Assembly: GCA_016195025.1 (NCBI GenBank)
Contig: JACQAL010000037.1
Coordinates: forward strand, 1 to 64,000
Direction of reading: 5' to 3'
Origin: Bacteroidota bacterium
Lineage (GTDB): Bacteria; Bacteroidota; Bacteroidia; Palsa-948
Length of the DNA stretch: 64,000 nt
Part shown: positions 16,902-26,680 of the stretch, piece by piece
Numbering within the stretch: position 1 is the stretch's first letter
Layout of the letters: each line of letters begins with the position of its first letter
Position numbers and translations under genes: made by a program
The notes under the pieces: model-generated
What the model was told of the DNA's origin: nothing
What the model saw: the letters and a program-made list of their open reading frames with translations, nothing else
Databases searched by the model: none

Positions 16902-19385
16902 ATGAAACAAATTGCAGCGAAAGGATTTTTAAAAATCACTTTTCTTTTTCTGTTCGCATTATTCTTTTATCCATTTGAATCTGCATTCTGCCAGAAAGAT
17001 GTTCAGAAAAAAGGCGATGAACTGTTCAAAGCGGGCACGCTATGGTATGCAAAGGCGCTCGATTATTATCTGAAAGCAAGTGAGTCAGACCCCGACAATG
17101 CAGAGTTGAATTATAAAATCGGAGTATGCTATCTTTATTCTTCTTTCAAACTAAAATCAATTCCCTATCTTGAAAAAGCCAAACAAGCCAATCCTGCGGT
17201 GAATGATAAATTATATTACTATCTCGGCTATGCGTATCACCTGAGCATGCAATGGAGCAAAGCCATTGACTATTATTCCGATTTTAAAAAGCGCGCGGAA
17301 GGAACCGAAGATGTAAAAACACTCGACCCCGATAAAAAAATTCAGGAATGCAACAGCGGCATTGAACTGATGAAAGACACGCTGCGCTTTAAAAAACTTC
17401 CCGACTCGCTCAAGTATCATGTGGAAAATATGGGTCCCGAAATAAATTCCGAATACCAGGATTATGCTCCGGTGATTTCAGCCGATGAATCGGTGCTGCT
17501 GTTCACTTCCAAAAGAGCCAGCACCACAGGCGGAGGAATTGACCCCGACAACGGAAAATACTACGAAGATGTTTACATTTCTCATTTCGAAAACGGAAAA
17601 TGGACCGAAGCGAAAAATGCTGGCGACCCGATTAACCGCTACAACGCGCACGATGCCACCTGCGGGCTTTCTGTTGACGGACAAAAATTATATCTCTACA
17701 TTGACGATACCTACAGCGGCAGCGGAAATATTTATGAAGCCGCTCTGAACGGAAACGAATGGACTGAACCTAAAAAACTTCCTTCGGCAATCAATTCGCG
17801 CTACCACGAATCATCGGCAAGTTTGGCGCCCGATGGAAAAACACTTTACTTCTGCTCGCAAAATACGAAAGACAACAAAGGGCTTGGCTCGCACGATATT
17901 TTCAAGTCGGTGAAAAATGAAAAAGGCGAATGGAGCGAAGCCGAAAATTTAGGAGCGGTGGTGAATACCGAATACGATGAGCGCACCGTGTTCATTCATC
18001 CCGATGGAAAAACGCTTTACTTCAGTTCGAACGGGCACACCACCATGGGCGGATACGATTTGTTCAAATCGGTTTACAACGATTCCGCCAGGCAATGGTC
18101 AAAGCCCATGAATCTCGGCTACCCGGTAAACTCTCCCGACAACGATGTGTTCTTCGTGGTTTCCGCCAGCGGAAAACATGCTTACTACTCTACCATTCGT
18201 CCCGATGGCTATGGCGAGCAGGATATTTATAAAATCACGCTTCCTGCCGATACCACCGTTTACCTCACGCTTGTAAAAGGAAATGTTACCGATGAAAGCA
18301 ATAATCCCGTTGGCTCGAAGGTGGAAATTTACGACAACAAAACCGGAAAATTAATTTCAACTCAGGAATCAAACAGCGCCACCGGAAAATTTCTGGTATC
18401 GCTTCCTTCGGGAAAAAATTACAAGATGAAAGTAACCGCAAAAGGATACGAAGATTACACGCAGGACTTTAATATTCCCAAAGGAGAAAAGTTCAAGGAG
18501 ATGGACGTGAACATAAAACTCAAGCGCAGGGAACAGATTGTGGATATTGAAGGCGAAGTGAAAGATGAAAAAGGAAATGCGCTGAAAGCAAAAGTTGAAA
18601 TTGTGAACAACGCAACCGGTGAAGTGATTGTGAAAACCACTGCCGATAAACTCGGAAAATATCTTTCCAAACTCAAGGGCGGAAAAAATTATGGTATGAC
18701 CGTTTCCGCAGACGGATATTTGTTCCAGTCCATCAATCTTGATATTCCTCCTGACAAAGACAAAATAAAAATTCCTTCCATCGTGCTGAAAAAAATTCAT
18801 GCGAATGCAAATATCGTTTTGAATAATATTTTCTTTGATTACGATAAAGCATCGCTTCGCCCCGATTCAAAACCGGAATTGCAGCGCGTGGGCGGAGTTC
18901 TGAATGATAATCCTTCCATGAAAATTGAAATCTCCGGCCACACCGATAACAAAGGTTCCGCCACCTACAACCTGAAACTTTCCGAAGCGCGCGCAAAGTC
19001 GGTGATTGATTACCTGATTTCAACAGGCGTGAGCAAAAACAGGTTGTCGTACAAAGGATATGGATTTTTAAAACCAATCGCATCGAACGATACGGAAGAA
19101 GGAAGGCAGCAAAACCGCAGAACAGAATTTAAAGTAACCGCCATTGACGAAACTTCTGTTTCAACTTCCGCAACGGGAACGGAAACCACTGCACAAACAA
19201 ATACTACAACACAGCAAACCATGGAATCGAAAGTGCCCGCTGAATTTAAAGTGGCGGATAAAAACAGTGACGGAAAAATTTCTGCCGATGAAATTGTGGC
19301 GGTGATTGACGGCTTCTTTGACGGCACCAATGATTACACCACTGAAAAAGTTCACCGGCTGATTGATTATTTCTTTGAACAATAA
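16902..19385 (+). CDS. PorE-like TPR/PD40/CRD/OmpA protein with C-terminal EF-hand loop
   Basis: 827 residues from ATG 16902; a longer frame upstream only reads through the GCAGGCA repeat. Signal peptide about 1-31 (ending SAFCQ). TPR about 35-170, PD40 propeller about 180-440 (DGKTLYFCSQN, TMGGYDLF), two carboxypeptidase-regulatory-like domains about 455-635, then OmpA about 640-750 (FFDYDKASLRPDS, ISGHTDNKGS, NRRTEF), which binds peptidoglycan. PorE with this order anchors T9SS parts to the cell wall. After a Thr-rich linker a tail adds DKNSDGKISADE (about 785-796), a canonical EF-hand calcium loop, which is unusual for this family. Confidence 0.85.
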   Translation: MKQIAAKGFLKITFLFLFALFFYPFESAFCQKDVQKKGDELFKAGTLWYAKALDYYLKASESDPDNAELNYKIGVCYLYSSFKLKSIPYLEKAKQANPAVNDKLYYYLGYAYHLSMQWSKAIDYYSDFKKRAEGTEDVKTLDPDKKIQECNSGIELMKDTLRFKKLPDSLKYHVENMGPEINSEYQDYAPVISADESVLLFTSKRASTTGGGIDPDNGKYYEDVYISHFENGKWTEAKNAGDPINRYNAHDATCGLSVDGQKLYLYIDDTYSGSGNIYEAALNGNEWTEPKKLPSAINSRYHESSASLAPDGKTLYFCSQNTKDNKGLGSHDIFKSVKNEKGEWSEAENLGAVVNTEYDERTVFIHPDGKTLYFSSNGHTTMGGYDLFKSVYNDSARQWSKPMNLGYPVNSPDNDVFFVVSASGKHAYYSTIRPDGYGEQDIYKITLPADTTVYLTLVKGNVTDESNNPVGSKVEIYDNKTGKLISTQESNSATGKFLVSLPSGKNYKMKVTAKGYEDYTQDFNIPKGEKFKEMDVNIKLKRREQIVDIEGEVKDEKGNALKAKVEIVNNATGEVIVKTTADKLGKYLSKLKGGKNYGMTVSADGYLFQSINLDIPPDKDKIKIPSIVLKKIHANANIVLNNIFFDYDKASLRPDSKPELQRVGGVLNDNPSMKIEISGHTDNKGSATYNLKLSEARAKSVIDYLISTGVSKNRLSYKGYGFLKPIASNDTEEGRQQNRRTEFKVTAIDETSVSTSATGTETTAQTNTTTQQTMESKVPAEFKVADKNSDGKISADEIVAVIDGFFDGTNDYTTEKVHRLIDYFFEQ

Positions 19386-19418
19386 TCTGCGAAAAACGAA
19401 TCTGTACGGATATACGAA

Positions 19419-21386
19419 ATGTGGATTTTTAAAAAAACAGCTTCTCTGAATTTTTGCAGTTTGCTTTTCCTTGCCTGCTGCTTACTGCCTACTGCCAACT
19501 CTTTTTCTCAGTCCATTGAAGAACTGGAAGCAAAATTAAAATCCGCTTCTGCCGAAGACAAACCGGGAATTCTCAACCAACTTTCGGAAGCGTATCAGAA
19601 AACCAACACGGACAAAAGCATTGATTATGCCGAGCAGGCGCTGAAAGCCGCGCGCAAATTAGACGATGCCGATGGAGAAACAGGCGCACTGATTAATCTC
19701 GGGGATGCCTACACCTCAAAAAATAATTCAAAGAAAGCCATTCAGAATTACAAAGAAGCAATAAAAATTTTTGACCAGTACAACACGCCCGTATCTTCCG
19801 CCTATCTCTGGAATAAAATTGCCGATGTATATGTGAGCGGGCAAAGTTACGATGACGCGCTCGCTGCCGATGCAAAAGCGCTCGAACTGTTCAACAAAGT
19901 AAAAACCAAAGAAGGAAAAGAAGGAATGGTGAATATGAATATTGAAATCGGAGATATTTATTTCAGGCAGAAAAAATATGAGAACGCGCTTCCGTACTAC
20001 AAGCAGGCGCTGAGCACGTATGAAAATTCAAATGACGCGCGCGGGCAGGCAACCATTCTTGAAAAAATAGGAACCACTTACAACAACTGGGGAAATTACG
20101 ATGAAGGTTATCTTTTTCTCAACCGCGCCTATGAACTTGCGAAGAAAAATAATCTCGCTTCCATTGCCAGCCGCATAGAGCCCAACCTGGAAAAGGCAAA
20201 GAACAATCGAAGCAAGTATGAACAAAATAAATCCGCTTTCGCCACAAAGCAGGAACAGGAAACAAAGCAGCAAATCAATTCGCTTGCAGCGCAAAATGCA
20301 AAAACGCTGGAAGAAATTGAAAAACTCAGTTACGAACAACAGGCATCCGCGTTAAAAATAAAAGCGCAGGGAGACGAGTTAAAAAATAAAAAACTCGAAG
20401 CCGAAATCGAATCCAGAAAAAATGAAAACCTGCTGAAAGAAAGAGAACTTATTGATGCGCAGGTGAAGCAGCAAAAATTAATTATATGGGGAGGAATCGG
20501 TTTTTCAGCGCTGGGGCTTTTGCTCACCCTCTTTGTTTTTAATGCCTATCGGAATAAAAAGAAAGCGAACGAAGTGCTGCGCCAGAAAAATGACATCATC
20601 TACAAACAAAAAGAACAGATAGAACAAAAAAATATTCTGATTACCGACAGCATTGATTACGCCAAAAATATTCAGGAAGCTATTCTTCCTCCTGCCGGCA
20701 TGCTGAAAAAATATTTTCCGCAGTCCTTCATTCTTTACAAGCCGAAAGATATTGTGAGCGGAGATTTTTACTGGATGCACGAAGAAAAAACAAACGGAAG
20801 TTTTTACATTGCCGCTGCCGACTGCACCGGGCACGGAGTTCCGGGCGCCTTCATGAGTTTGCTCGGATTCATCATGCTCGATGAAATTGTGCGCACGGTG
20901 CATCTTACTCCGGCAGAAATTCTGAAAGAAGTAAATTCGCAACTCATGGAAATGCTTCACCAGAACAATGAAAACACCACCGGCAAATTCGGAATGGACA
21001 TTGCGCTTCTCAAATACGATAAAGAAAAAAAAGAAATTGTGTTTGCGGGCGCGCACAACCCGCTCATTCACCTCAGCAACGGGCAAATGAATGAAGTGAA
21101 GGCAAATAAAATTTCCATCGGCAACAATCCCCATTGCACATTTGAAAATAATTTTTTGCAGGTGCGGGAAGGAGATATGGTGTATATTTATTCAGACGGA
21201 TTCCAGGACCAGATTGGCGGAGAGAAAAGAAAAAAGTTTCTTGCCTTTCATTTGCGGGAATTCCTCCAGCAAATTCATTCGCTTGAACCCGAAAAACAAA
21301 AAGCCGAACTTAAAAAAAAGCATAACGAATGGCGCGGCACCACCGAACAAATAGATGACATACTTATTATCGGATTAAAAATTTAG
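19419..21386 (+). CDS. TPR-sensor SpoIIE/PP2C-type serine phosphatase
   Basis: 655 residues. Signal region 1-29, then a periplasmic TPR domain about 45-250, a coiled coil about 255-345, one membrane helix about 352-372, a second coiled coil, and a cytoplasmic SpoIIE phosphatase about 408-655. The metal-binding acidic residues are visible in VSGDFYWM (about 447), AAADCTGHGVPGAFMS (about 465), GMDIALL and TEQIDDILII. Such phosphatases dephosphorylate anti-sigma-factor antagonists or similar partners. No STAS or HATPase partner is encoded nearby. It lies between two PorE-like genes (33 bp after one, 3 bp before the next), suggesting it monitors envelope or T9SS state. Confidence 0.88.
   Translation: MWIFKKTASLNFCSLLFLACCLLPTANSFSQSIEELEAKLKSASAEDKPGILNQLSEAYQKTNTDKSIDYAEQALKAARKLDDADGETGALINLGDAYTSKNNSKKAIQNYKEAIKIFDQYNTPVSSAYLWNKIADVYVSGQSYDDALAADAKALELFNKVKTKEGKEGMVNMNIEIGDIYFRQKKYENALPYYKQALSTYENSNDARGQATILEKIGTTYNNWGNYDEGYLFLNRAYELAKKNNLASIASRIEPNLEKAKNNRSKYEQNKSAFATKQEQETKQQINSLAAQNAKTLEEIEKLSYEQQASALKIKAQGDELKNKKLEAEIESRKNENLLKERELIDAQVKQQKLIIWGGIGFSALGLLLTLFVFNAYRNKKKANEVLRQKNDIIYKQKEQIEQKNILITDSIDYAKNIQEAILPPAGMLKKYFPQSFILYKPKDIVSGDFYWMHEEKTNGSFYIAAADCTGHGVPGAFMSLLGFIMLDEIVRTVHLTPAEILKEVNSQLMEMLHQNNENTTGKFGMDIALLKYDKEKKEIVFAGAHNPLIHLSNGQMNEVKANKISIGNNPHCTFENNFLQVREGDMVYIYSDGFQDQIGGEKRKKFLAFHLREFLQQIHSLEPEKQKAELKKKHNEWRGTTEQIDDILIIGLKI
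19471..19500. repeat. TGCCTGCTGCTTACTGCC word repeat in signal peptide
   Basis: TTGCCTGCTGCTTACTGCC followed by TACTGCCAACT encodes ACCLLPTANS of the phosphatase signal peptide. The same word family is intergenic at 16843-16877. Confidence 0.6.
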
Positions 21387-21389
21387 AAT

Positions 21390-23531
21390 ATGAAATCAAA
21401 AACAGTTATCGGTGTAATTAAATCTTCGAAAAAAGAATTTGTACGAACAATACTAAATAAAAACATACTGTTGCTTTTCGTATTTTTCGTATCGTTTCGC
21501 TTTTCGTTGATTTCTCAGAATGTGGAATTCGACAAATCAAATTTCAGCGACCGGAGCGCGCTCAAAGAAGCAAAAAGAAATATTGACGAAGCCGATGGCT
21601 ACTTTGATAAATCAATGAAAGAGGGCTATCACCTCTATGGTTTTGCGCTGCCGCTTTATTTAAAAGCAAATGATTTCAATCCGAACAACGGATTGCTGAA
21701 TTATAAAATCGGAGTGTGCTATCTGAATTCGGCTTACAAGCAGAAAGCCCTCGCCTTCCTCGAAAAAGCATACAAGTTAAATCCCACGGCAGGAGCAAAC
21801 ATAAAATATTACATGGGGCAGGCCTACCAGATGAACATGGATTGGGATAAAGCCATTTCGAAATACCAGGAATATAAAATGCAAATCAAGCCCGATGACA
21901 AAGACGGGCTTGCTGATGCAGAGAAAAAAATTACCGAATGCCGCAACGGAATTGAACTCGTAAAAAATCCCGTGATGGTTTTCATTGACAATGCCGGACC
22001 TGAAATCAATTCCGCATTTCCCGATTACGGTCCCGTAATTTCTGCCGATGAATCGGTGATGATGTTCACTTCGCGCAGAAGCAACACCAGCGGAGGAGGA
22101 ATTGACCAGAACGACCAGCAGTATTACGAAGACATTTACATTTCCACCGGAGAAAACGGAAAATGGACTCCCGCAAAAAACATGGGCAAGCCCGTGAATA
22201 CCGACAACCGCCACGATGCCACCGTTGCTATTTCGGCAGACGGGCAAAAAATGTTCATCTACCTCGATGACATGACGCGCGGCAGCGGAAATATTTACGA
22301 ATGTGATTTGAAAGGCGCTTCGTGGTCAAGACCCGAGCGGTTGAATGACAATGTAAACACCAAATACCACGAGTCATCCGCTTCTCTTTCTGCCGATGGA
22401 AAAACATTGTACTTCGTAAGCAACCGCGATGGGGGTTTCGGAGGGCATGATATTTATAAAGCGAGATGGGATGAGAAAAAAGAAAAATGGGGAGAAGCGG
22501 AAAATCTCGGACCCATTGTAAACACTCCCTATGAAGAATACAGCGTGTTCATGCATCCTGACGGAAAAACGTTGTTCTTCTCTTCGCAGGGGCATAAAAC
22601 CATGGGAGGGTTCGATGTGTTTAAAACCATTTGGGATGACAAGAAGAAAAAATGGAGCGTGCCCGAAAACATCGGCTACCCCATTAACACTGCCGATGAC
22701 GATGTGGATTTTGTTCTCTCCGCAAACGGAAAGCACGGTTACTACGCTTCGTACAAAGCCGATGGCTACGGAGAAAAAGATATTTACATGGTAACATTTA
22801 TTACTCCAAAAAATCCCGTGCTGAACACCGAAGATAATCTGCTCGCAAGTTTGACCGAGCCCATTAAAGAAACCGTGATTGCAAAAGAAGTGGCAGTGCC
22901 CACCGCTGCCGTCTCGCTTCTGAAGGGAACTATCTATGACGAACTCACCAAAAAAGAATTAGAAGCCGATATTGAACTGGTGGACAACCAACTCAACCAG
23001 GTAATCGCCACGTTCAAGTCGAACAGCGCAACGGGAAAATACCTGGTGTCGCTTCCGGCAGGAAAAAATTACGGCATTGCGGTGAAAAAGGAAGGATATT
23101 TATTTCACTCCGAAAACTTCGACATTCCCGCCAGCGCCTCTTCGCAGGAATTTGTGAAAGATATTCCGATGAAAAACATTGCCGTGGGAAGCAAAATTGT
23201 TTTGAAAAATATTTTCTTCGATTTCGACAAAGCAACATTGCGCCCCGAATCCACTGCCGAGTTGGAACGCCTGATGAAGTTCCTCACCGATATTCCCTCT
23301 ATGAAAATTGAAATCTCCGGGCATACCGACAGCAAAGGCGCGGATGATTACAACATGAAACTTTCGCAGAACCGCGCGCAATCGGTGGTGGATTACCTGG
23401 CATCGCACGGCATTGATAAAAGCCGCCTCACCGCCAAGGGCTATGGCGAAACCAAACCCATTGCCACCAACGATACCGATGAAGGCAGGCAACTCAACCG
23501 CAGAACTGAGTTTGAGATTTTGAGCAAGTAG
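21390..23531 (+). CDS. PorE-like TPR/PD40/CRD/OmpA protein
   Basis: 713 residues. The hydrophobic signal core is at about 25-42, after an unusually long basic N-region. TPR about 55-185, PD40 propeller about 190-460 (DGKTLYFVSNRDGGFGGHDIY), CRD about 510-590, OmpA about 605-713 (FFDFDKATLRPES, ISGHTDSKGADDYNM, NRRTEFEIL). Same order as PorE, the peptidoglycan-anchored lipoprotein/OmpA protein of T9SS, but I see no lipobox here. It is a paralogue of the protein at 16902, with one CRD instead of two and no EF-hand tail. Starts 3 bp after the phosphatase stop, so the two are translated from one message. Confidence 0.85.
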   Translation: MKSKTVIGVIKSSKKEFVRTILNKNILLLFVFFVSFRFSLISQNVEFDKSNFSDRSALKEAKRNIDEADGYFDKSMKEGYHLYGFALPLYLKANDFNPNNGLLNYKIGVCYLNSAYKQKALAFLEKAYKLNPTAGANIKYYMGQAYQMNMDWDKAISKYQEYKMQIKPDDKDGLADAEKKITECRNGIELVKNPVMVFIDNAGPEINSAFPDYGPVISADESVMMFTSRRSNTSGGGIDQNDQQYYEDIYISTGENGKWTPAKNMGKPVNTDNRHDATVAISADGQKMFIYLDDMTRGSGNIYECDLKGASWSRPERLNDNVNTKYHESSASLSADGKTLYFVSNRDGGFGGHDIYKARWDEKKEKWGEAENLGPIVNTPYEEYSVFMHPDGKTLFFSSQGHKTMGGFDVFKTIWDDKKKKWSVPENIGYPINTADDDVDFVLSANGKHGYYASYKADGYGEKDIYMVTFITPKNPVLNTEDNLLASLTEPIKETVIAKEVAVPTAAVSLLKGTIYDELTKKELEADIELVDNQLNQVIATFKSNSATGKYLVSLPAGKNYGIAVKKEGYLFHSENFDIPASASSQEFVKDIPMKNIAVGSKIVLKNIFFDFDKATLRPESTAELERLMKFLTDIPSMKIEISGHTDSKGADDYNMKLSQNRAQSVVDYLASHGIDKSRLTAKGYGETKPIATNDTDEGRQLNRRTEFEILSK

Positions 23532-23553
23532 TTAACATGGGTTTCGCTCATAG

Positions 23554-23566
23554 CTGTTGGCAACAG
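23554..23566. repeat. CTGTTG-G-CAACAG palindrome
   Basis: Perfect 6-bp arms in the short gap between the convergent OmpA and cargo genes, followed by GTAGGTAAC-type words. No T-tract, so probably a repeat rather than a terminator. Confidence 0.45.
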
Positions 23567-23600
23567 ACAGTAGGTAACAATGCAAACTGCAATTGATATT

Positions 23601-25640
23601 TTATTTATTAATAATTATTTTCTTATTCACTTCTCCCCTATCAGCGATTATCTTCAGCAAATAAATTCCTTTGGGCTGGGAAGATAAATCAATCGTGAGA
23701 TTCCTCGCTCCGCTCGGAATGTTACTTTGTGTCACTTTTTCTCCAAACACATTGTAAATTTCTATTTTATATTCTTTGCCTGCTGCCAACTGCCCGTTGC
23801 CGACTTGTATTTGAAATATGCCGGTGGTGGGATTGGGAGAAATTAAATGATTATTGTTTGCAGCGGCAGTTGTATCCTGCTGTTTATTTTCATTGGCAGA
23901 ATTTTTTCCATAAGCAGTGGTAGTTTCAGCAACTGCCGGAAGAGGAACATCCACAATTTCATTATTGCCAGCGTTTGTGTTCATTCGGTTTCCTGCATTG
24001 GGGTCAAGGTGAGCATGAAAAGTGCAGCCGCCTTTTGCGTGAAACCCTTTCTTAAGAATGATTTGATTGCGGGCTGTCATTTCAACAGCAATGTTTGACT
24101 CAACAATAAAATCAGGAGTAGTGATTTTCGGCTCTGCAAAAGCAGAAGCGGTATAATAAGTATCAGTAGTTTCAGCAGGCGCAACTATTAATTTATCCTT
24201 CGCAAAAAAATCCTGGTCATATACAACATCCCTATTATATAAAGTAAGGTTGGGATTTTCTTTATTCCATTGGGCGGAAACTATTTCCGAAAGACCATAG
24301 AATAATGTGCCGGGTGCATGGTGCATAAAAAAATTATGATTGGGAGAAGAAGCGGAAGAATAACCGCTGAGCAAATAGGAATAAAAAGGCATCAGTATAT
24401 CATACACACTTTGCTGGCTGCCGTACAAGCCATCAAATTTATAAAAGGGCATGTAGGCAAACGCTGTATGGTCAAGTGTTTGGTCAATGCCGTCTGAAGT
24501 TAAGTCATTTCCTCCCTGTACATTTGCCCAAAAAAATCCGGTTTGTGAACTATTGGAGCCCACATAAATATTCCTCGTAAGCGTATTGTGAAACCTGACC
24601 ATATCATCGCTGCTGAATCCCCATACCTGACCTGTATTATATACTGCTCTGGGAAAAATCAGGGTGAAAACTGCATGATTGATGTCTTCTTTTACATGCC
24701 AATCGCAATCGGAACATCTTTTTGTGGAGCAATGGTTGTGTTGATTGCAACTCCATCCGGCATCGCTCCAGTAATATGAATTGGATGCAGCATTAACTTC
24801 TAAAAAATCTGATGAAAAACATTTGCTGGGACCAAATTCGCAATTATCATCTCTGAAATAGTCAATGCTGCTTTTATATTCTTGAGAAATGTGAAACGCT
24901 TTGTCCTGATAGTCCTGTATGTTCTCCACCAAGCCAATCAGCAGCAGAGCAGCGGCATAGGTTGATTGCATATTGGCAGGGAGAGGCCTGTCACCGTTTA
25001 TTTTCTGTATGCCTCCATCACCCCATTCTTCAGCGTTAATAAGGTTGATTGTTTCGCGGACTTTAAAATCCAGCCAGGAGGCAAAAACAGAAAATGAATA
25101 GTTGGAAAAATTAATGCCGAAATTATTGTTACTAATTAAAGCAGTTGCAGCCGGCACTATTGTATTATGTAATTCCTGATAATAAGGCGAAGAAGGATAA
25201 TTAACCATATAAACAAATTCCGCCATCGGGTAAATCACCCTGCCATCAATATATCGGGCGGCTGCCCAGTTATCTCCATTGTTATCTAAAATGCAATAAC
25301 ATGTCCAATATGGAACATTCTGCCCTGTCATTTGATTTGATTCATCATACCGGAGTTGTTGAATCTCTATACAATCGTTTATAAATTTTATAAGGTATGC
25401 TTTGTCGCCAGTTGTTTTATATAGGTTTAAATAGGTGAGTAAAATAAGAGCATAATAATCTCCAATAGCAGAAGCATCACTCGCATTCAATGTAGGCAAT
25501 GGATATGTTGGATAGTAATTAGATTGGAAAAGTGGCAGTAACTTATCGTATTGTTCTTTAATTATAAACGCCTGATAATTTTGAGAATAATTACCAAGAG
25601 AGATTAAACATAGCATTACTAGAATAAAAATTGTCTTCAT
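23601..25640 (-). CDS. Large T9SS-exported protein with 3-coathanger-stack-like domain
   Basis: 679 residues. Signal peptide 1-19 (ending GNYSQ). Residues 25-480 are helix-rich with many aromatic and Asn/Asp residues (VWGFSSDDMVRFHNTL, DGIDQTLDHTAFAYMPFY), like alpha/alpha-barrel carbohydrate-active proteins, though I cannot name a family. A small CxxC-type cluster is in HCSTKRCSDCDWH. Residues about 500-550 (NQIILKKGFHAKGGCTFHAHL) match the short stack domain common before T9SS tails. About 600-679 is the sorting domain, with two captured repeats in its linker. Last gene of a four-gene minus-strand unit; the start is 2 bp from the lipoprotein gene stop. Confidence 0.75.
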   Translation of the reverse strand: MKTIFILVMLCLISLGNYSQNYQAFIIKEQYDKLLPLFQSNYYPTYPLPTLNASDASAIGDYYALILLTYLNLYKTTGDKAYLIKFINDCIEIQQLRYDESNQMTGQNVPYWTCYCILDNNGDNWAAARYIDGRVIYPMAEFVYMVNYPSSPYYQELHNTIVPAATALISNNNFGINFSNYSFSVFASWLDFKVRETINLINAEEWGDGGIQKINGDRPLPANMQSTYAAALLLIGLVENIQDYQDKAFHISQEYKSSIDYFRDDNCEFGPSKCFSSDFLEVNAASNSYYWSDAGWSCNQHNHCSTKRCSDCDWHVKEDINHAVFTLIFPRAVYNTGQVWGFSSDDMVRFHNTLTRNIYVGSNSSQTGFFWANVQGGNDLTSDGIDQTLDHTAFAYMPFYKFDGLYGSQQSVYDILMPFYSYLLSGYSSASSPNHNFFMHHAPGTLFYGLSEIVSAQWNKENPNLTLYNRDVVYDQDFFAKDKLIVAPAETTDTYYTASAFAEPKITTPDFIVESNIAVEMTARNQIILKKGFHAKGGCTFHAHLDPNAGNRMNTNAGNNEIVDVPLPAVAETTTAYGKNSANENKQQDTTAAANNNHLISPNPTTGIFQIQVGNGQLAAGKEYKIEIYNVFGEKVTQSNIPSGARNLTIDLSSQPKGIYLLKIIADRGEVNKKIIINK
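23700..23720. repeat. ATTCC...GGAAT palindrome in sorting domain
   Basis: ATTCCTCGCTCCGCTCGGAAT, read on the minus strand as NIPSGARN within the sorting domain of the cargo gene. ATTCCGAGC...GAGGAAT repeats are common between genes in Bacteroidota (recalled). A GCCTGCTGCCAACTGCC word lies 55 bp further on, in the same domain. Confidence 0.6.
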
Positions 25641-25642
25641 AA

Positions 25643-26044
25643 TTATCTTGTGTAATAATGAGGATACTTGTCATCTGTTAGTTCCCAAATTATTCTCACT
25701 GAATGATACCATGAAAATGGACGTGGTTCTTGTGTAAAACTATCATGCGACCAACCACCAATAGTGTTTCCTCTGTAATCACAATATGTCCATTCTACAG
25801 CATCGTAGATACTTCGAATTGATTTTAAAACAAAAATACTCACTGTATCATTACTTAACTCTTCAACTTCGTAATGAAAATAATTGTTGTCATTTATAGG
25901 GTCTTCTTTTTCTTTAAATTCCCTAATCTTTTTCTTTACCCATTTAGGAATATCTTTTGGGTAATCTTTTTTGCACCCAGAAACAGATAAAACAAGCAAT
26001 GCAGATAAAATTAAAATCATCGCATTGTTCAATTGCTTTTTCAT
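25643..26044 (-). CDS. Small lipoprotein of unknown function
   Basis: 133 residues from the ATG at 26044 (MKKQLNNAMILILSALLVLSVSGC). The leader ends in a lipobox (VSGC), so the mature protein is lipid-anchored at Cys. An earlier GTG at 26071 overlaps the previous stop but adds nine polar residues, so I prefer the ATG. The mature chain is acidic and basic with several Trp residues (WTYCDYRGNTIGGWSHDSF). No family recognised. It sits between an outer-membrane protein gene and a T9SS cargo gene with almost no spacing, implying the same surface function. Confidence 0.7.
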   Translation of the reverse strand: MKKQLNNAMILILSALLVLSVSGCKKDYPKDIPKWVKKKIREFKEKEDPINDNNYFHYEVEELSNDTVSIFVLKSIRSIYDAVEWTYCDYRGNTIGGWSHDSFTQEPRPFSWYHSVRIIWELTDDKYPHYYTR

Positions 26045-26070
26045 AATTCCATTTTTATTTTTTATAATCA

Positions 26071-26673
26071 CTAGAATGAAAATCCCATACTGATTGACGG
26101 AAAAAAAACAATACCAAAATTTTTTCCTTTAGTAACATCGTAAAATAAAAATTCATTCTTGTATCCCATAAATCTCCACATAGGAGTAAGCCCTGTTCTG
26201 AAAAAAAAACCCTGAGTAAGCGGTTGATACCTTAGGCCTATCCGGTAACATAACCAGAAATCAGAGCCCCACCAATTCTTATTGGCAACTAACAGTTCCG
26301 TAGTAATGCCCATTCCGGTTTCAATGTTCCATTTTCTTCCATGCATAAAAGTGATTTCAAAAGGAATAGTAAAAGTATAGGGTCGTCCAAATTGAAACGA
26401 ACCATCTCGAAAATTCCATGGTGGAAAAAGAAAAAACGATGCATTACTAAAACTAAAAATGCCCGCACCTGCTCTCATGGATATTCCCCGCTTTCCTTTT
26501 TTAACCGTCCGGTCATAATTAATAAAAGATAGCACCTGACTATTACCCAAAAATTCAGGATATAATGCTTTATAAACAATTTTTGGTTTTGTAGTATCTG
26601 CCATATCTGTTTGCTGGGATTTTACTACAACTGCAACAGCAAAACAATAAACTGTTAATAATATCTCTTTCAT
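26071..26673 (-). CDS. Probable outer-membrane beta-barrel protein
   Basis: 200 residues from the ATG at 26673 (MKEILLTVYCFAVAVVVKSQ), which gives a normal signal peptide; a start at 26703 would add ten charged residues. The mature part alternates hydrophobic and polar residues with many aromatics and glycines (RGISMRAGAGIFSFSNASFF, FEITFMHGRKWNIETGMGITT). It ends in a strand with C-terminal Phe (SISMGFSF), the usual outer-membrane barrel insertion signal. About eight to ten strands are likely. Substrate unknown. Eight bp downstream of the adhesin-like gene, in one operon with it. Confidence 0.7.
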   Translation of the reverse strand: MKEILLTVYCFAVAVVVKSQQTDMADTTKPKIVYKALYPEFLGNSQVLSFINYDRTVKKGKRGISMRAGAGIFSFSNASFFLFPPWNFRDGSFQFGRPYTFTIPFEITFMHGRKWNIETGMGITTELLVANKNWWGSDFWLCYRIGLRYQPLTQGFFFRTGLTPMWRFMGYKNEFLFYDVTKGKNFGIVFFPSISMGFSF

Positions 26674-26680
26674 TTCTTCT

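Noticed and set aside
20505-21134. 209-codon open frame opposite the SpoIIE domain
   Set aside because: Antisense shadow of conserved catalytic motifs.
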